Source: Pseudomonadota bacterium (lineage in GTDB: Bacteria > Pseudomonadota > Gammaproteobacteria > Burkholderiales > Rhodocyclaceae). Taken from it: DNA of 64,000 bases. Both the position numbers and the translations under genes were made by a program. This document shows positions 17,327 through 25,646 of this stretch, piece after piece. The stretch spans positions 1 through 64,000 of the forward strand of contig JAKOTN010000114.1 of NCBI GenBank assembly GCA_029776255.1, written 5' to 3'. The notes below the pieces were generated by a model, which worked only from the letters and a program-made list of their open reading frames with translations, was not told the DNA's origin and made no database searches. Each line of letters begins with the position of its first letter. Position 1 is the stretch's first letter.

Positions 17327-18007
17327 ATGCGCATCCTGCTCGCTGAAGACGACAAAATCATTGCCGATGGCCTGTGCCGCTCGCTACGGCAGGCAGGCTA
17401 CGCGATCGATTGCGCGGATAACGGTGTCGACGCCGACACGGCGTTGATGACCAATGTTTACGACATCCTGATACTCGATCTGGGCTTGCCGCGGCTTTCC
17501 GGCCTCGACGTGCTGCGTCGCCTGCGAGCTCGCCAGTCGACCACGCCGGTCCTGATCCTGACGGCGCTGGATGGCATCGACGACCGGGTCAAGGGGCTTG
17601 ATCTGGGCGCCGACGACTACATGGCCAAGCCGTTTGAGCTGGTCGAGCTCGAAGCGCGCGTGCGTGCGCTCAGCCGCCGCTCGTCGGGCACCTCGCGGAC
17701 GATTCAGTGCGGCTCGCTGACCTTCGACCAGACCGACCGCTGCGCGCTGGTCAACGGCGAGATGCTCGATTTGTCGGCGCGTGAACTGGGACTGCTCGAA
17801 ATTCTGTTGTCGCGGGCGAAACGCTTGGTGAGCAAGGATCAACTGGTCGATCATCTCTGCGGCTGGGGCGAAGAGGTCAGCCACAACGCCATCGAAGTGT
17901 ATATCCATCGTTTGCGGAAGAAGCTCGAATCGACCGGGGTGAACATCATTACGGTGCGCGGGCTCGGCTACTATCTTGAAAAACCCGCGGAAGAAAGAAA
18001 ACCCTGA
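17327..18007 (+). CDS. OmpR-family response regulator (TctD/QseB-like)
   Basis: 226 aa from ATG 17327. The receiver domain has LLAEDD, phospho-acceptor Asp51 in LILDLGLPRLSG, and ADDYMAKPF. A winged-helix domain (about 128-220) ends in HNAIEVYIHRLRKKLE and TVRGLGYYL. It is coupled to the next gene, whose start lies inside its 3' end. TctD-like regulators control tricarboxylate uptake, but no transporter is nearby. Confidence 0.93.
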   Translation: MRILLAEDDKIIADGLCRSLRQAGYAIDCADNGVDADTALMTNVYDILILDLGLPRLSGLDVLRRLRARQSTTPVLILTALDGIDDRVKGLDLGADDYMAKPFELVELEARVRALSRRSSGTSRTIQCGSLTFDQTDRCALVNGEMLDLSARELGLLEILLSRAKRLVSKDQLVDHLCGWGEEVSHNAIEVYIHRLRKKLESTGVNIITVRGLGYYLEKPAEERKP

Positions 18008-19454
18008 CAGCCAGCGCTCGCTGTTCGGCGAGATTCTCGACTGGATGCTGGCGCCGCTATTGTTCGTTTGGCCGATCAGCATCGCGTTTACCCATTATTT
18101 CGCCAATACGGTTGCCAGCTTTCCCTACGACCAGTCGCTGCGCGAGCATGTCACCGCCTTGTCGCGTCAGATCGATTTCACCGGCGGCAAGCCGCATCTC
18201 GCCTTACCCGGCGTGGCGCAATTGTTTCTGCGCTCGGACGAAACCGACAGTGTGTATTTTCATTTACTCGACAGCGACGGTCGCCTGATTGCCGGCGATC
18301 CGGAGTTGCCGGTGCCGAAAGACTTCACACCGGCCACCGGCGGCGCCATTCAGTTTCGCGAAGACGAGTTCCGCGGGCAAACCCTGCGCGTGGCCTCCGC
18401 GTATGTGACGCCACCGTCGACACAGTCCGTGCGCTGGGTGTTGGTGGAGGTGGGCGAAACGACGGAAAAGCGCTCTCAACTAGCCAACAAGATCATCGCC
18501 AGCGTCATTCTGCCGCAGTTCGTGATCATCCCCCTGGCCGTGGTGCTGGTCTGGTTTGGCCTGTCGCAAGGCTTGCGTCCCTTGACCCGCCTGCGCGACC
18601 GCATTGCCTCGCGCCGCGAAGCGGATCTGTCGCCGATCGCGCTGGGGCGCGTTCCCGAGGAATTGCGGCCGCTGACCGAAGCCTTCAATTCGGTGCTGGC
18701 CCGGATGCGGCAAAACGTCAACGCTCAGCGACGGTTCATCGCCGACGCCGCGCACCAGATGCGAACGCCACTGACCGGCTTGAAAACACAGGCGCAACTG
18801 GCCATGCGCGAGAGCGATCCGATCGAATTGCGGCACGCGCTCAGGCAAATCCTGGTCGGCGTCAATCGGGCGTCGCACCTTGTTGACCAATTGCTGGCGC
18901 TGGCGCGCGCCGAGGCCAGCGAACAAGCGGAACAGGTGCGGATTCCGCTCGATCTCGATCATCTCCTGCGCGGAGTCGTCGAAGACTGGGTGGTTCGGGC
19001 GCTGGAAAAAGGTATCGATCTCGGATATGAACCGGCCGGCACGGTGTTGATTCAAGGCAACGCCTTCCTGCTGCGGGAAATGACCAACAACTTGCTCGAC
19101 AATGCCCTGCGCCATACCCCCGCCGGTGGTCGCGTCACGGCGCGGGCGGTGGCGCAAGGAGACTTTGTGTTGTTGGAGATCGAGGACAGCGGCGTCGGCA
19201 TTTCCGACGAAGACGCGCACAAGGTCTTCGATCGCTTCTACCGCGTCGACGGCAGCGACAGTGACGGCAGCGGGCTAGGGCTGGCCATAGTCCGCGAGAT
19301 TGCCGAAGTCCATCAGGCGGCCGCCAGTCTGCGGCCCAACGCCCGCAATGCCGCGGCGGTGGAATCCCCGGGCTGCACCGCCAGGATCGTTTTCCCCGTC
19401 TACCGCCCCGAGGTACCGCCCTTGCCGGAACCGGTGCAGACCGGCTTCGCCTGA
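17976..19454 (+). CDS. TctE-like sensor histidine kinase
   Basis: 492 aa from TTG 17976, 32 bp inside the regulator gene. The unusual start is preferred because the resulting N-terminus QRSLFGEILDWMLAPLL is strongly conserved in TctE-like kinases. Two membrane helices flank a periplasmic 2CSK_N sensor domain (about 45-165), then HAMP, phospho-acceptor His260 in DAAHQMRTPLTGL, N box NNLLDNALRHT and G boxes GVGISDED and GSGLGLAIV. The signal is probably a small organic acid, by analogy only. Confidence 0.92.
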   Translation: MKNPRKKENPDSQRSLFGEILDWMLAPLLFVWPISIAFTHYFANTVASFPYDQSLREHVTALSRQIDFTGGKPHLALPGVAQLFLRSDETDSVYFHLLDSDGRLIAGDPELPVPKDFTPATGGAIQFREDEFRGQTLRVASAYVTPPSTQSVRWVLVEVGETTEKRSQLANKIIASVILPQFVIIPLAVVLVWFGLSQGLRPLTRLRDRIASRREADLSPIALGRVPEELRPLTEAFNSVLARMRQNVNAQRRFIADAAHQMRTPLTGLKTQAQLAMRESDPIELRHALRQILVGVNRASHLVDQLLALARAEASEQAEQVRIPLDLDHLLRGVVEDWVVRALEKGIDLGYEPAGTVLIQGNAFLLREMTNNLLDNALRHTPAGGRVTARAVAQGDFVLLEIEDSGVGISDEDAHKVFDRFYRVDGSDSDGSGLGLAIVREIAEVHQAAASLRPNARNAAAVESPGCTARIVFPVYRPEVPPLPEPVQTGFA

Positions 19455-19470
19455 CGACGTGTGCTTGGCG

Positions 19471-20382
19471 TCATCCCAGTTTCTTGAGGTAGGCCGGCGC
19501 GAATTCGAGAATGAAATCCCAGAACGCGGCAAAGGCGGGCGTGAGATGCTTGCTTTTGTGCCGCACGAGGTGCCACTGGCGAATCACCGGCGTTCCCTCG
19601 ACCTTGAGGATGCATAGCCGGCCGGCGCTCAGCTCAAGCCCAAGCGTGTGTTGCGAAATGAAACTGATACCGAGTCCGGCGATCACCGCCTGCTTGATGG
19701 CTTCGTTGCTGCCCATTTCCATGCCGATGCGCGGCTTGATCGCGTGTTCGAGGAAAAACTCTTCCATTGCCGAACGCGTACCCGAACCCGTTTCACGGAC
19801 GATCAGCGTCTCGCCGGCCAAATCTTCAAGCGAGATGCTTCCGGCCTGACTCATCGGATGCCCGGTCGCGGCGACGATGACCAGCGGATGCGGTGCGAAA
19901 GCCACCGCCGTGGCATCGAGACCCGCCGGCGGTCGGCCCATGATCGCCAGATCCACTTCGTTGCCGATCAGCAGGCGGCTCACCGTGTCGCGGTTGTCGA
20001 TCGAGAGCCGGATACGCACGTCCGGCTGCGTTTTCCGGAATTCGGCCAGCAATCCCGGCGCGAAGTATTCGGCCGTGCTGGCGACGGCGACCGCGAGGCG
20101 GCCACCTCGCAAACCCTTGAGGTTCAAGAGCGCTTCATCGGCTTCCTTCAACGATTGCAGAATCTGGCGCGCATGCGCGAGCAAGGTATCGCCAGCCTCG
20201 GTCAAGAAAACGCGCTTGCCGATTCGCTCGAACAACAGCGTGCCGCTGACCTCTTCCAGTTGCTTGATCTGTAGCGAGATCGCGGCGTGTGTCAGGTGTA
20301 ATTTTTCCGCCGCGCGGGCGAAAGACAGGTGGCTGGCGGCAACCGAAAAAATCTGCAACTGACGGATCGTGGCGTTTCTCAT
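19471..20382 (-). CDS. cbbR: LysR-type regulator of Calvin cycle genes
   Basis: 303 aa. N-terminal winged helix (RQLQIFSVAASHLSFARAAE; LTHAAISLQIKQLEE), then two periplasmic-binding-like subdomains with FRKTQPDVRIRLSIDNRDTV and GSGTRSAMEEFF. The length, the sequence and the divergent position next to fbp, prk and tkt identify CbbR. Such regulators respond to NADPH, RuBP or other Calvin intermediates. The operator lies next to its start codon, so it probably represses itself and activates the cbb operon. Confidence 0.92.
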   Translation of the reverse strand: MRNATIRQLQIFSVAASHLSFARAAEKLHLTHAAISLQIKQLEEVSGTLLFERIGKRVFLTEAGDTLLAHARQILQSLKEADEALLNLKGLRGGRLAVAVASTAEYFAPGLLAEFRKTQPDVRIRLSIDNRDTVSRLLIGNEVDLAIMGRPPAGLDATAVAFAPHPLVIVAATGHPMSQAGSISLEDLAGETLIVRETGSGTRSAMEEFFLEHAIKPRIGMEMGSNEAIKQAVIAGLGISFISQHTLGLELSAGRLCILKVEGTPVIRQWHLVRHKSKHLTPAFAAFWDFILEFAPAYLKKLG

Positions 20383-20385
20383 TGT

Positions 20386-20408
20386 TTAGTTTTTCTTAAA
20401 TAAAATTA
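20386..20408. promoter_or_regulatory. Candidate CbbR operator
   Basis: Three TTA triplets occur at exact 10-bp steps (20386, 20396, 20406), separated by 7-bp AT-rich spacers: the TNA-N7-TNA pattern described for CbbR sites. The block begins 4 bp upstream of the cbbR start codon in an otherwise AT-rich divergent region of 116 bp. Confidence 0.65.
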
Positions 20409-20498
20409 GAAACACGTTTAACTACAGTTTTTCTATCGAATCGATAAAATCGAGGCCGGCCCGAAATCGTCACGGCGTTATTTGCGAGGAGAATCGCC

Positions 20499-21581
20499 AT
20501 GTTATGCGGACGTACCAATGTCAATAAATTCTTGATCGAAGAACAGCGCCGCAACACCGCGCTGGTCGGCGATTTTTCGATGCTGGTCAGCGACGTCGTT
20601 CGCTCCTGCAAGGCCATCGCACAAGGCGTTTCGCGCGGCTCGCTGGCCGGTGTCCTCGGCGACGAGGGCAGTGAAAATGTCCAGGGCGAGGCACAGAAAA
20701 AACTCGACGTGCTGGCCAACGAGGCGTTTCTCCGCCACTGCGAGTGGGGCGGGCACCTCGCCGCCATGGCCTCGGAGGAAATGGAAGATATTTATCCCAT
20801 CGGCGGAGAACATCCGCGCGGTAAGTACCTGCTGGTTTTCGACCCGCTCGACGGCTCCTCGAATATCGACGTCAATCTTTCCGTGGGCAGCATTTTCTCG
20901 GTATTGCGCTGCCCGGAGGATTGTAGTGCCGCGCAGCCGACGGCGGCTGACTTTCTACAGCCCGGCAGCCGGCAGGTTGCCGCCGGTTACGCGCTGTACG
21001 GACCTTCGACGATGCTGGTGTTGACCGTCGGCAGCGGCGTTTACGGTTTTACCCTCGATCGCGACATCGGCGAATTCCTGTTGACGCATCCGCATCTGAC
21101 GATTTCGCCGGAAACCCGGGAGTTCGCGATCAACGCCTCCAACGAACGGTTTTGGGAGCCGCCGGTCCAGCGTTACGTCAGCGAATGCCTGGCCGGCAAG
21201 ACCGGCGTGCGCGGCAAGGATTTCAACATGCGCTGGGTGGCGTCGATGGTCGCCGAGGTGCACCGCATCTTGATGCGCGGCGGGGTGTTCATGTACCCGC
21301 GCGACAGCAAGGACAAAAGCAAACCGGGGCGCTTGCGCCTGATGTACGAAGCGAATCCGATGGCGATGATCGTCGAGCAGGCCGGCGGTCTGGCATCCAC
21401 CGGCAGCGAGCGCATTCTCGATGTGCGGCCAAAGGGCTTGCACCAGCGCGTGCCGGTGATTCTCGGCTCGCGTGACGAGGTCGAGCGCCTCGAACGTTAT
21501 CACCACGAACATGTGAATGGCGACGACCAACCGTTCAGGTCGCCGCTGTTCTCGACGCGAACGCTGTTCCGGGACGATTGA
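20499..21581 (+). CDS. cbbF: Class I fructose-1,6-bisphosphatase
   Basis: 360 aa, ATG with GAGGAGA upstream. It removes the 1-phosphate from FBP to give fructose-6-phosphate, a regeneration step of the Calvin cycle and of gluconeogenesis. Seen: metal-site [13 protein letters not shown] near 88, [17 protein letters not shown] near 115, [12 protein letters not shown] near 167, and [15 protein letters not shown] near 275 for substrate binding. First gene of the cbb operon. Confidence 0.95.
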   Translation: MLCGRTNVNKFLIEEQRRNTALVGDFSMLVSDVVRSCKAIAQGVSRGSLAGVLGDEGSENVQGEAQKKLDVLANEAFLRHCEWGGHLAAMASEEMEDIYPIGGEHPRGKYLLVFDPLDGSSNIDVNLSVGSIFSVLRCPEDCSAAQPTAADFLQPGSRQVAAGYALYGPSTMLVLTVGSGVYGFTLDRDIGEFLLTHPHLTISPETREFAINASNERFWEPPVQRYVSECLAGKTGVRGKDFNMRWVASMVAEVHRILMRGGVFMYPRDSKDKSKPGRLRLMYEANPMAMIVEQAGGLASTGSERILDVRPKGLHQRVPVILGSRDEVERLERYHHEHVNGDDQPFRSPLFSTRTLFRDD

Positions 21582-21636
21582 ACGCGACACCGGACAGCAC
21601 CCTGGACGTTCCCCATCCGCAACGGAGGTAAACCAG

Positions 21637-22512
21637 ATGTCGATCAAAAACCCGATTATCGCGATCACCGGCTCCTCGGGAGCCGGCACCACCTCGGTAA
21701 CCAAGGCGTTCCAGCATATATTCCGGCGAGAGAATATCGATGCCGCCATCATCGAAGGCGATAGCTTCCACCGCTACGACCGGCAAGCCATGCGGCAGAA
21801 CATGGCTGAAAAAAGCGTGGCCGGCGACCACCATTTCAGCCATTTCGGCCCGGAGGCGAACCTGCTGGAAGAATTGGAGACCCTGTTTCGCGAGTATGGC
21901 GAAACCGGCGGCGGTCACAGCCGTCACTACGTCCATGACGACGCGGAAGCGCAGCGCTATGGCGCGCCGCCAGGAACCTTCACCGACTGGGCGCCCTTGC
22001 CCGCCGGCACCGACCTGCTGTTTTATGAAGGTCTGCACGGCGCCGTGAAAACCGATGCCGTCGACGTGAGCCGTTACGTTGACCTGTGCATCGGCGTGGT
22101 GCCGATCATCAACCTTGAATGGATTCAAAAACTGCATCGCGACAAGGCGCAGCGCGGCTATTCGACCGAGGCGGTGATGGATACCATCCTGCGGCGGATG
22201 CCCGACTACGTGAACTACATCTGTCCGCAGTTTTCCAAGACGCACGTGAATTTCCAGCGCGTGCCGACCGTAGACACCTCGAATCCGTTTATCGCCAAGG
22301 ACATTCCGCTGGCCGACGAGAGCATGCTGGTGATTCGCTTTTCCAATCCCCGGGGTATCGATTTCCCTTATCTGCTGAGCATGTTGCACGATTCCTTCAT
22401 GTCGCGGCCGAATATCATCGTCTGCCCAGGCGGCAAAATGGCGCTGGCGATGCAGATTATCTTCACCCCGATGATCATGCAGTTGATGGACAGAAAGCGC
22501 CGTGCGCGCTGA
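21637..22512 (+). CDS. cbbP: Phosphoribulokinase
   Basis: 291 aa from ATG 21637 with CGGAGGT before it. It phosphorylates ribulose-5-phosphate to ribulose-1,5-bisphosphate, a reaction specific to the Calvin cycle. P-loop variant GSSGAGTTSV at 10-19, EGDSFHRYDR near 40, DLLFYEGLHGA near 125, and a short proteobacterial (class I, octameric) length. 55 bp after cbbF. Confidence 0.95.
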   Translation: MSIKNPIIAITGSSGAGTTSVTKAFQHIFRRENIDAAIIEGDSFHRYDRQAMRQNMAEKSVAGDHHFSHFGPEANLLEELETLFREYGETGGGHSRHYVHDDAEAQRYGAPPGTFTDWAPLPAGTDLLFYEGLHGAVKTDAVDVSRYVDLCIGVVPIINLEWIQKLHRDKAQRGYSTEAVMDTILRRMPDYVNYICPQFSKTHVNFQRVPTVDTSNPFIAKDIPLADESMLVIRFSNPRGIDFPYLLSMLHDSFMSRPNIIVCPGGKMALAMQIIFTPMIMQLMDRKRRAR

Positions 22513-22575
22513 AAGCGGCTGTTTATTGCCGCCGTTTCGCTCCCTGACCCACGTTATCGATTGAAGGAGAATCTC

Positions 22576-24585
22576 GTGCCCACCGAATCGCGGAAATTCC
22601 GCCGCCGCTGCGCCAATGCCTTGCGGATGTTAGCCATCGACGCCGTCCAGGCGGCGAACTCCGGCCACCCGGGAATGCCGATGGGCATGGCCGACATCGC
22701 GGAGGTGCTCTGGCGTCGTCACCTCAAACACAACCCAGCCAATCCCGGCTGGGTCGACCGCGACCGTTTCGTACTCTCGAACGGGCATGGCTCGATGCTG
22801 ATCTACGCCTTGCTGCATCTCTCCGGCTACGATCTGTCGATGGAAGACATCCAGCGCTTCCGGCAATTGCACTCGAAAACACCGGGACACCCGGAAGTCG
22901 GAGTCACGCCCGGCGTCGAAACCACCACCGGGCCGCTCGGGCAAGGGCTAGCCAACGCCGTGGGAATGGCGCTCGCCGAACGTTTGCTCGCCGAAACCTT
23001 CAACCGCAAGGACCACAAGATCGTCGATCACTACACCTATGCCTTCATCGGCGACGGCTGCCTGATGGAAGGCGTGTCGCACGAAGCCTGTTCGCTGGCC
23101 GGGCGGCTGTCGCTGTCCAAATTGATCGTTTTTTACGACGATAACGACATTTCCATCGACGGACATGTGCAGCCGTGGTTCGCCGACGACACGCCGCGAC
23201 GTTTCGAGTCCTATGGCTGGCGGGTGGTACCGCATTGCGACGGCCACGACGCCGATTCGATCGAAGCAGCGATTCGCCTCGCCAAAACGCCCACCGGCAA
23301 GCCGACGCTGATTTGCTGTAAGACGATGATCGGCTTCGGTTCGCCCAACAAGGGCGGTACGCACGATGTTCACGGCGCGCCGCTGGGCGCCGCCGAAATC
23401 GGCAACACCCGCCGCCAGCTCGACTGGCCTTACGACGCCTTCGAAATTCCGTCCGACGTTCGTTTCGGCTGGGACGCCCGAGTCAGAGGCGAAGCCGCCG
23501 AATACGGCTGGCAGGCGGCGTTCGCCGCCTATCGTGCCGCCTACCCGGAACTGGCGGCCGAATTCGAACGTCGTCAGCAAGGCGATCTGCCCGCCGACTG
23601 GCCGTTGCGGGTGAGCGAATTGCTGGCTCGACTGAACGCGCAGAACGGCGGAATCGCCACTCGCAAAGCTTCGCAAAACGTCATCGAAGCCCTCGCGCCC
23701 GCGCTGCCCGAACTGCTTGGCGGCTCGGCGGACCTCACCGGCTCCAATCTCACCAACTGGAGCGGCACGCGTCCGGCCAACCGCGAGGCTGGCGGCAACT
23801 ATGTCAACTACGGCGTTCGCGAATTCGGCATGACCGCGATCGCCAATGGCCTTGCCTTGCATGGCGGCTTCATTCCCTATACCGCCACCTTCCTGGTCTT
23901 CTCCGACTATGCGCGCAACGCCATACGTCTGGCGGCGTTGATGAAGCAGCGGCATTTGATGGTCTACACCCACGATTCGATCGGCCTGGGCGAAGACGGC
24001 CCCACGCATCAACCGATCGAGCACGCCGCCTCGTTGCGGCTCATTCCCGGGCTTGACGTCTGGCGACCGGCCGACGCCGTCGAAACCGCCGTCGCCTGGG
24101 GCACGGCCTTGGAAAGACGTGACGGTCCCTCGTGTTTCCTGCTGTCACGGCAGAACCTGCCGGGGGTGTCGCGTACCGCGGCGCAGATCGACGCCATCGC
24201 CCGTGGCGCTTACGTGTTGCGCGAGACCGATGGATCGCCGCCAGCGCTGGTGCTCGTCGGTACCGGCTCCGAGCTGAGCCTGGTGCTCGCCGCGCAAGCC
24301 GCGCTCGTTACCGAGGGGGTCACCGCGCGCGTCGTCGCCATGCCATGTACGCAGCGTTTCGACGCGCAGCCACTTGCCTACCGCGAGGAGGTGTTGCCAC
24401 CCGGCGTGCCAACGCTGGTTGTCGAGGCCGGGCACCCCGATCCGTGGTGGAAATACGCTGGCGCCAAGGGCGCGGTGCTTGGCATCGACCGCTTCGGCGA
24501 ATCGGCGCCGGCCGGCGAGCTTTATGAGTTCTTCGGTCTCACCGTTGCCAACATTTTGGCCGAGGCGCGCCGTCTGATCGCATGA
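22576..24585 (+). CDS. cbbT: Transketolase
   Basis: 669 aa from GTG 22576, chosen because AAGGAG lies 6 bp upstream; TTG 22561 is the alternative. TPP-binding motif [18 protein letters not shown] near 155, N-terminal [11 protein letters not shown], pyrimidine-binding [17 protein letters not shown] near 463. It moves two-carbon units between sugar phosphates in the Calvin and pentose phosphate pathways. Third gene of the cbb operon. Confidence 0.95.
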   Translation: MPTESRKFRRRCANALRMLAIDAVQAANSGHPGMPMGMADIAEVLWRRHLKHNPANPGWVDRDRFVLSNGHGSMLIYALLHLSGYDLSMEDIQRFRQLHSKTPGHPEVGVTPGVETTTGPLGQGLANAVGMALAERLLAETFNRKDHKIVDHYTYAFIGDGCLMEGVSHEACSLAGRLSLSKLIVFYDDNDISIDGHVQPWFADDTPRRFESYGWRVVPHCDGHDADSIEAAIRLAKTPTGKPTLICCKTMIGFGSPNKGGTHDVHGAPLGAAEIGNTRRQLDWPYDAFEIPSDVRFGWDARVRGEAAEYGWQAAFAAYRAAYPELAAEFERRQQGDLPADWPLRVSELLARLNAQNGGIATRKASQNVIEALAPALPELLGGSADLTGSNLTNWSGTRPANREAGGNYVNYGVREFGMTAIANGLALHGGFIPYTATFLVFSDYARNAIRLAALMKQRHLMVYTHDSIGLGEDGPTHQPIEHAASLRLIPGLDVWRPADAVETAVAWGTALERRDGPSCFLLSRQNLPGVSRTAAQIDAIARGAYVLRETDGSPPALVLVGTGSELSLVLAAQAALVTEGVTARVVAMPCTQRFDAQPLAYREEVLPPGVPTLVVEAGHPDPWWKYAGAKGAVLGIDRFGESAPAGELYEFFGLTVANILAEARRLIA

Positions 24586-24593
24586 AGCCGCGT

Positions 24594-25259
24594 TTACCCG
24601 CCCGGCGCGCCGCTCAGCGCGCCGAGGATTCCAAGGCCGATCAACGCGCTGCCGCTGGCGTGACGAGCGTGCGCGAGCGGCAGGCGTGCGACCGGCCCGC
24701 ACCGCCGTGCCAGGAGCGGTCGTAGCGCCCCGGCACCCAGCACGTAGAGACTGTCGGTCATGGCGGCAATGAGTACGAACAGCACGCCAAGCAGCAGACT
24801 CTGCCAGATCGCCGCGACCGCGGGCACGTAGAACTGCGGCAGGAATGCGGCGAAAAACAGAGCCGTTTTCGGATTCAGCGCGGCGACCAGCAGCCCGTCG
24901 CGGAAAATCCGCCGCCGCGCGCTGGCCGTCACCGCGTTGGCGCCGGCATCGTTTGCCGACGGCGCGGCGCGAAAGGTTTTCAAACCCAGATAGACCAGGT
25001 ACAGCGCCCCGGCGTATTTGACGGTGGCGAACACCAGCGGTGACAGCGCCAGCAGCGCGGCAAGACCGATCGATGCAATAATCGCGTTGACCAGATTGCC
25101 AGTGGCGACACCGGCCACCGAGCACAGCCCGGCGCGCCGTCCCTGAGCGAAGGTTCGGGCCAGGATATAGGCCACTCCTGGCCCCGGCGTCACCGCCAGC
25201 AGCAGGCTGGCGAGTAGAAAAGCCGGCAGCGTCGGCGCGTCGGTCGGCGGAAGAAACAT
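24594..25259 (-). CDS. LysE/RhtB-family amino acid exporter
   Basis: 221 aa from ATG 25259, with about six membrane helices. The family signature AVTPGPGVAYILAR is near the N-terminus and NPKTALFFAAFLPQF is near residue 125. These proteins export amino acids such as threonine, homoserine or lysine; the substrate is not known. It converges on cbbT with an 8-bp gap and is divergent from the metH leader. Confidence 0.9.
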   Translation of the reverse strand: MFLPPTDAPTLPAFLLASLLLAVTPGPGVAYILARTFAQGRRAGLCSVAGVATGNLVNAIIASIGLAALLALSPLVFATVKYAGALYLVYLGLKTFRAAPSANDAGANAVTASARRRIFRDGLLVAALNPKTALFFAAFLPQFYVPAVAAIWQSLLLGVLFVLIAAMTDSLYVLGAGALRPLLARRCGPVARLPLAHARHASGSALIGLGILGALSGAPGG

Positions 25260-25434
25260 CGGCGGTCCTCGCCGTGCCCCATGCGGAACTCCGGCGGCTG
25301 GGAAAAAACAGGAAAAAACGAACCGGAAACGATGTCGGGAAGAAACCGCGTGACGTGCCTGACGGCAACCCTTCCGGCTCGCGAACCGCCGGAGTGTAAT
25401 GGATAATCCCGCGGGTGTCGCCGCCCCACCCGGC

Positions 25435-25463
25435 TTGACAATCGATTTTTCCGCGGGTAGATT
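25435..25463 (+). promoter_or_regulatory. Strong sigma-70 promoter of the metH leader
   Basis: TTGACA (25435-25440), a 17-bp spacer and TAGATT (25458-25463). It is the best consensus promoter I see in the window. The start would be near 25470, leaving a leader of about 175 nt before metH. Confidence 0.75.
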
Positions 25464-25570
25464 CGCGCTTCCCACGGGTGTTTCGCCTGCGGTCGCGCCG
25501 ATTTGACATCAACCACATCAACAGATTGCGGGCGCGTTAAAAATGCCGCTAAAGCGAGGCCCACATCAAG

Positions 25571-25606
25571 ACCCGTCGAGCTTTGCGCCGACGGGTTTTT
25601 GTTTTT
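25571..25606 (+). terminator. Intrinsic terminator inside the metH leader
   Basis: ACCCGTCG (25571-25578) pairs with CGACGGGT (25589-25596) across a 10-nt loop, followed by TTTTTGTTTTT-like T-rich sequence. It stands about 40 bp before the metH start and about 100 nt after the predicted transcription start, the usual layout of an attenuator. Confidence 0.8.
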
Positions 25607-25646
25607 CCCCGCCGCTTCCGGAAGCGGCCGATATCGAAAGACCCGC

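Noticed and set aside
25464-25646. Cobalamin riboswitch before metH
   Set aside because: I could not find a B12 box or the expected core; the leader before the terminator is only about 100 nt.
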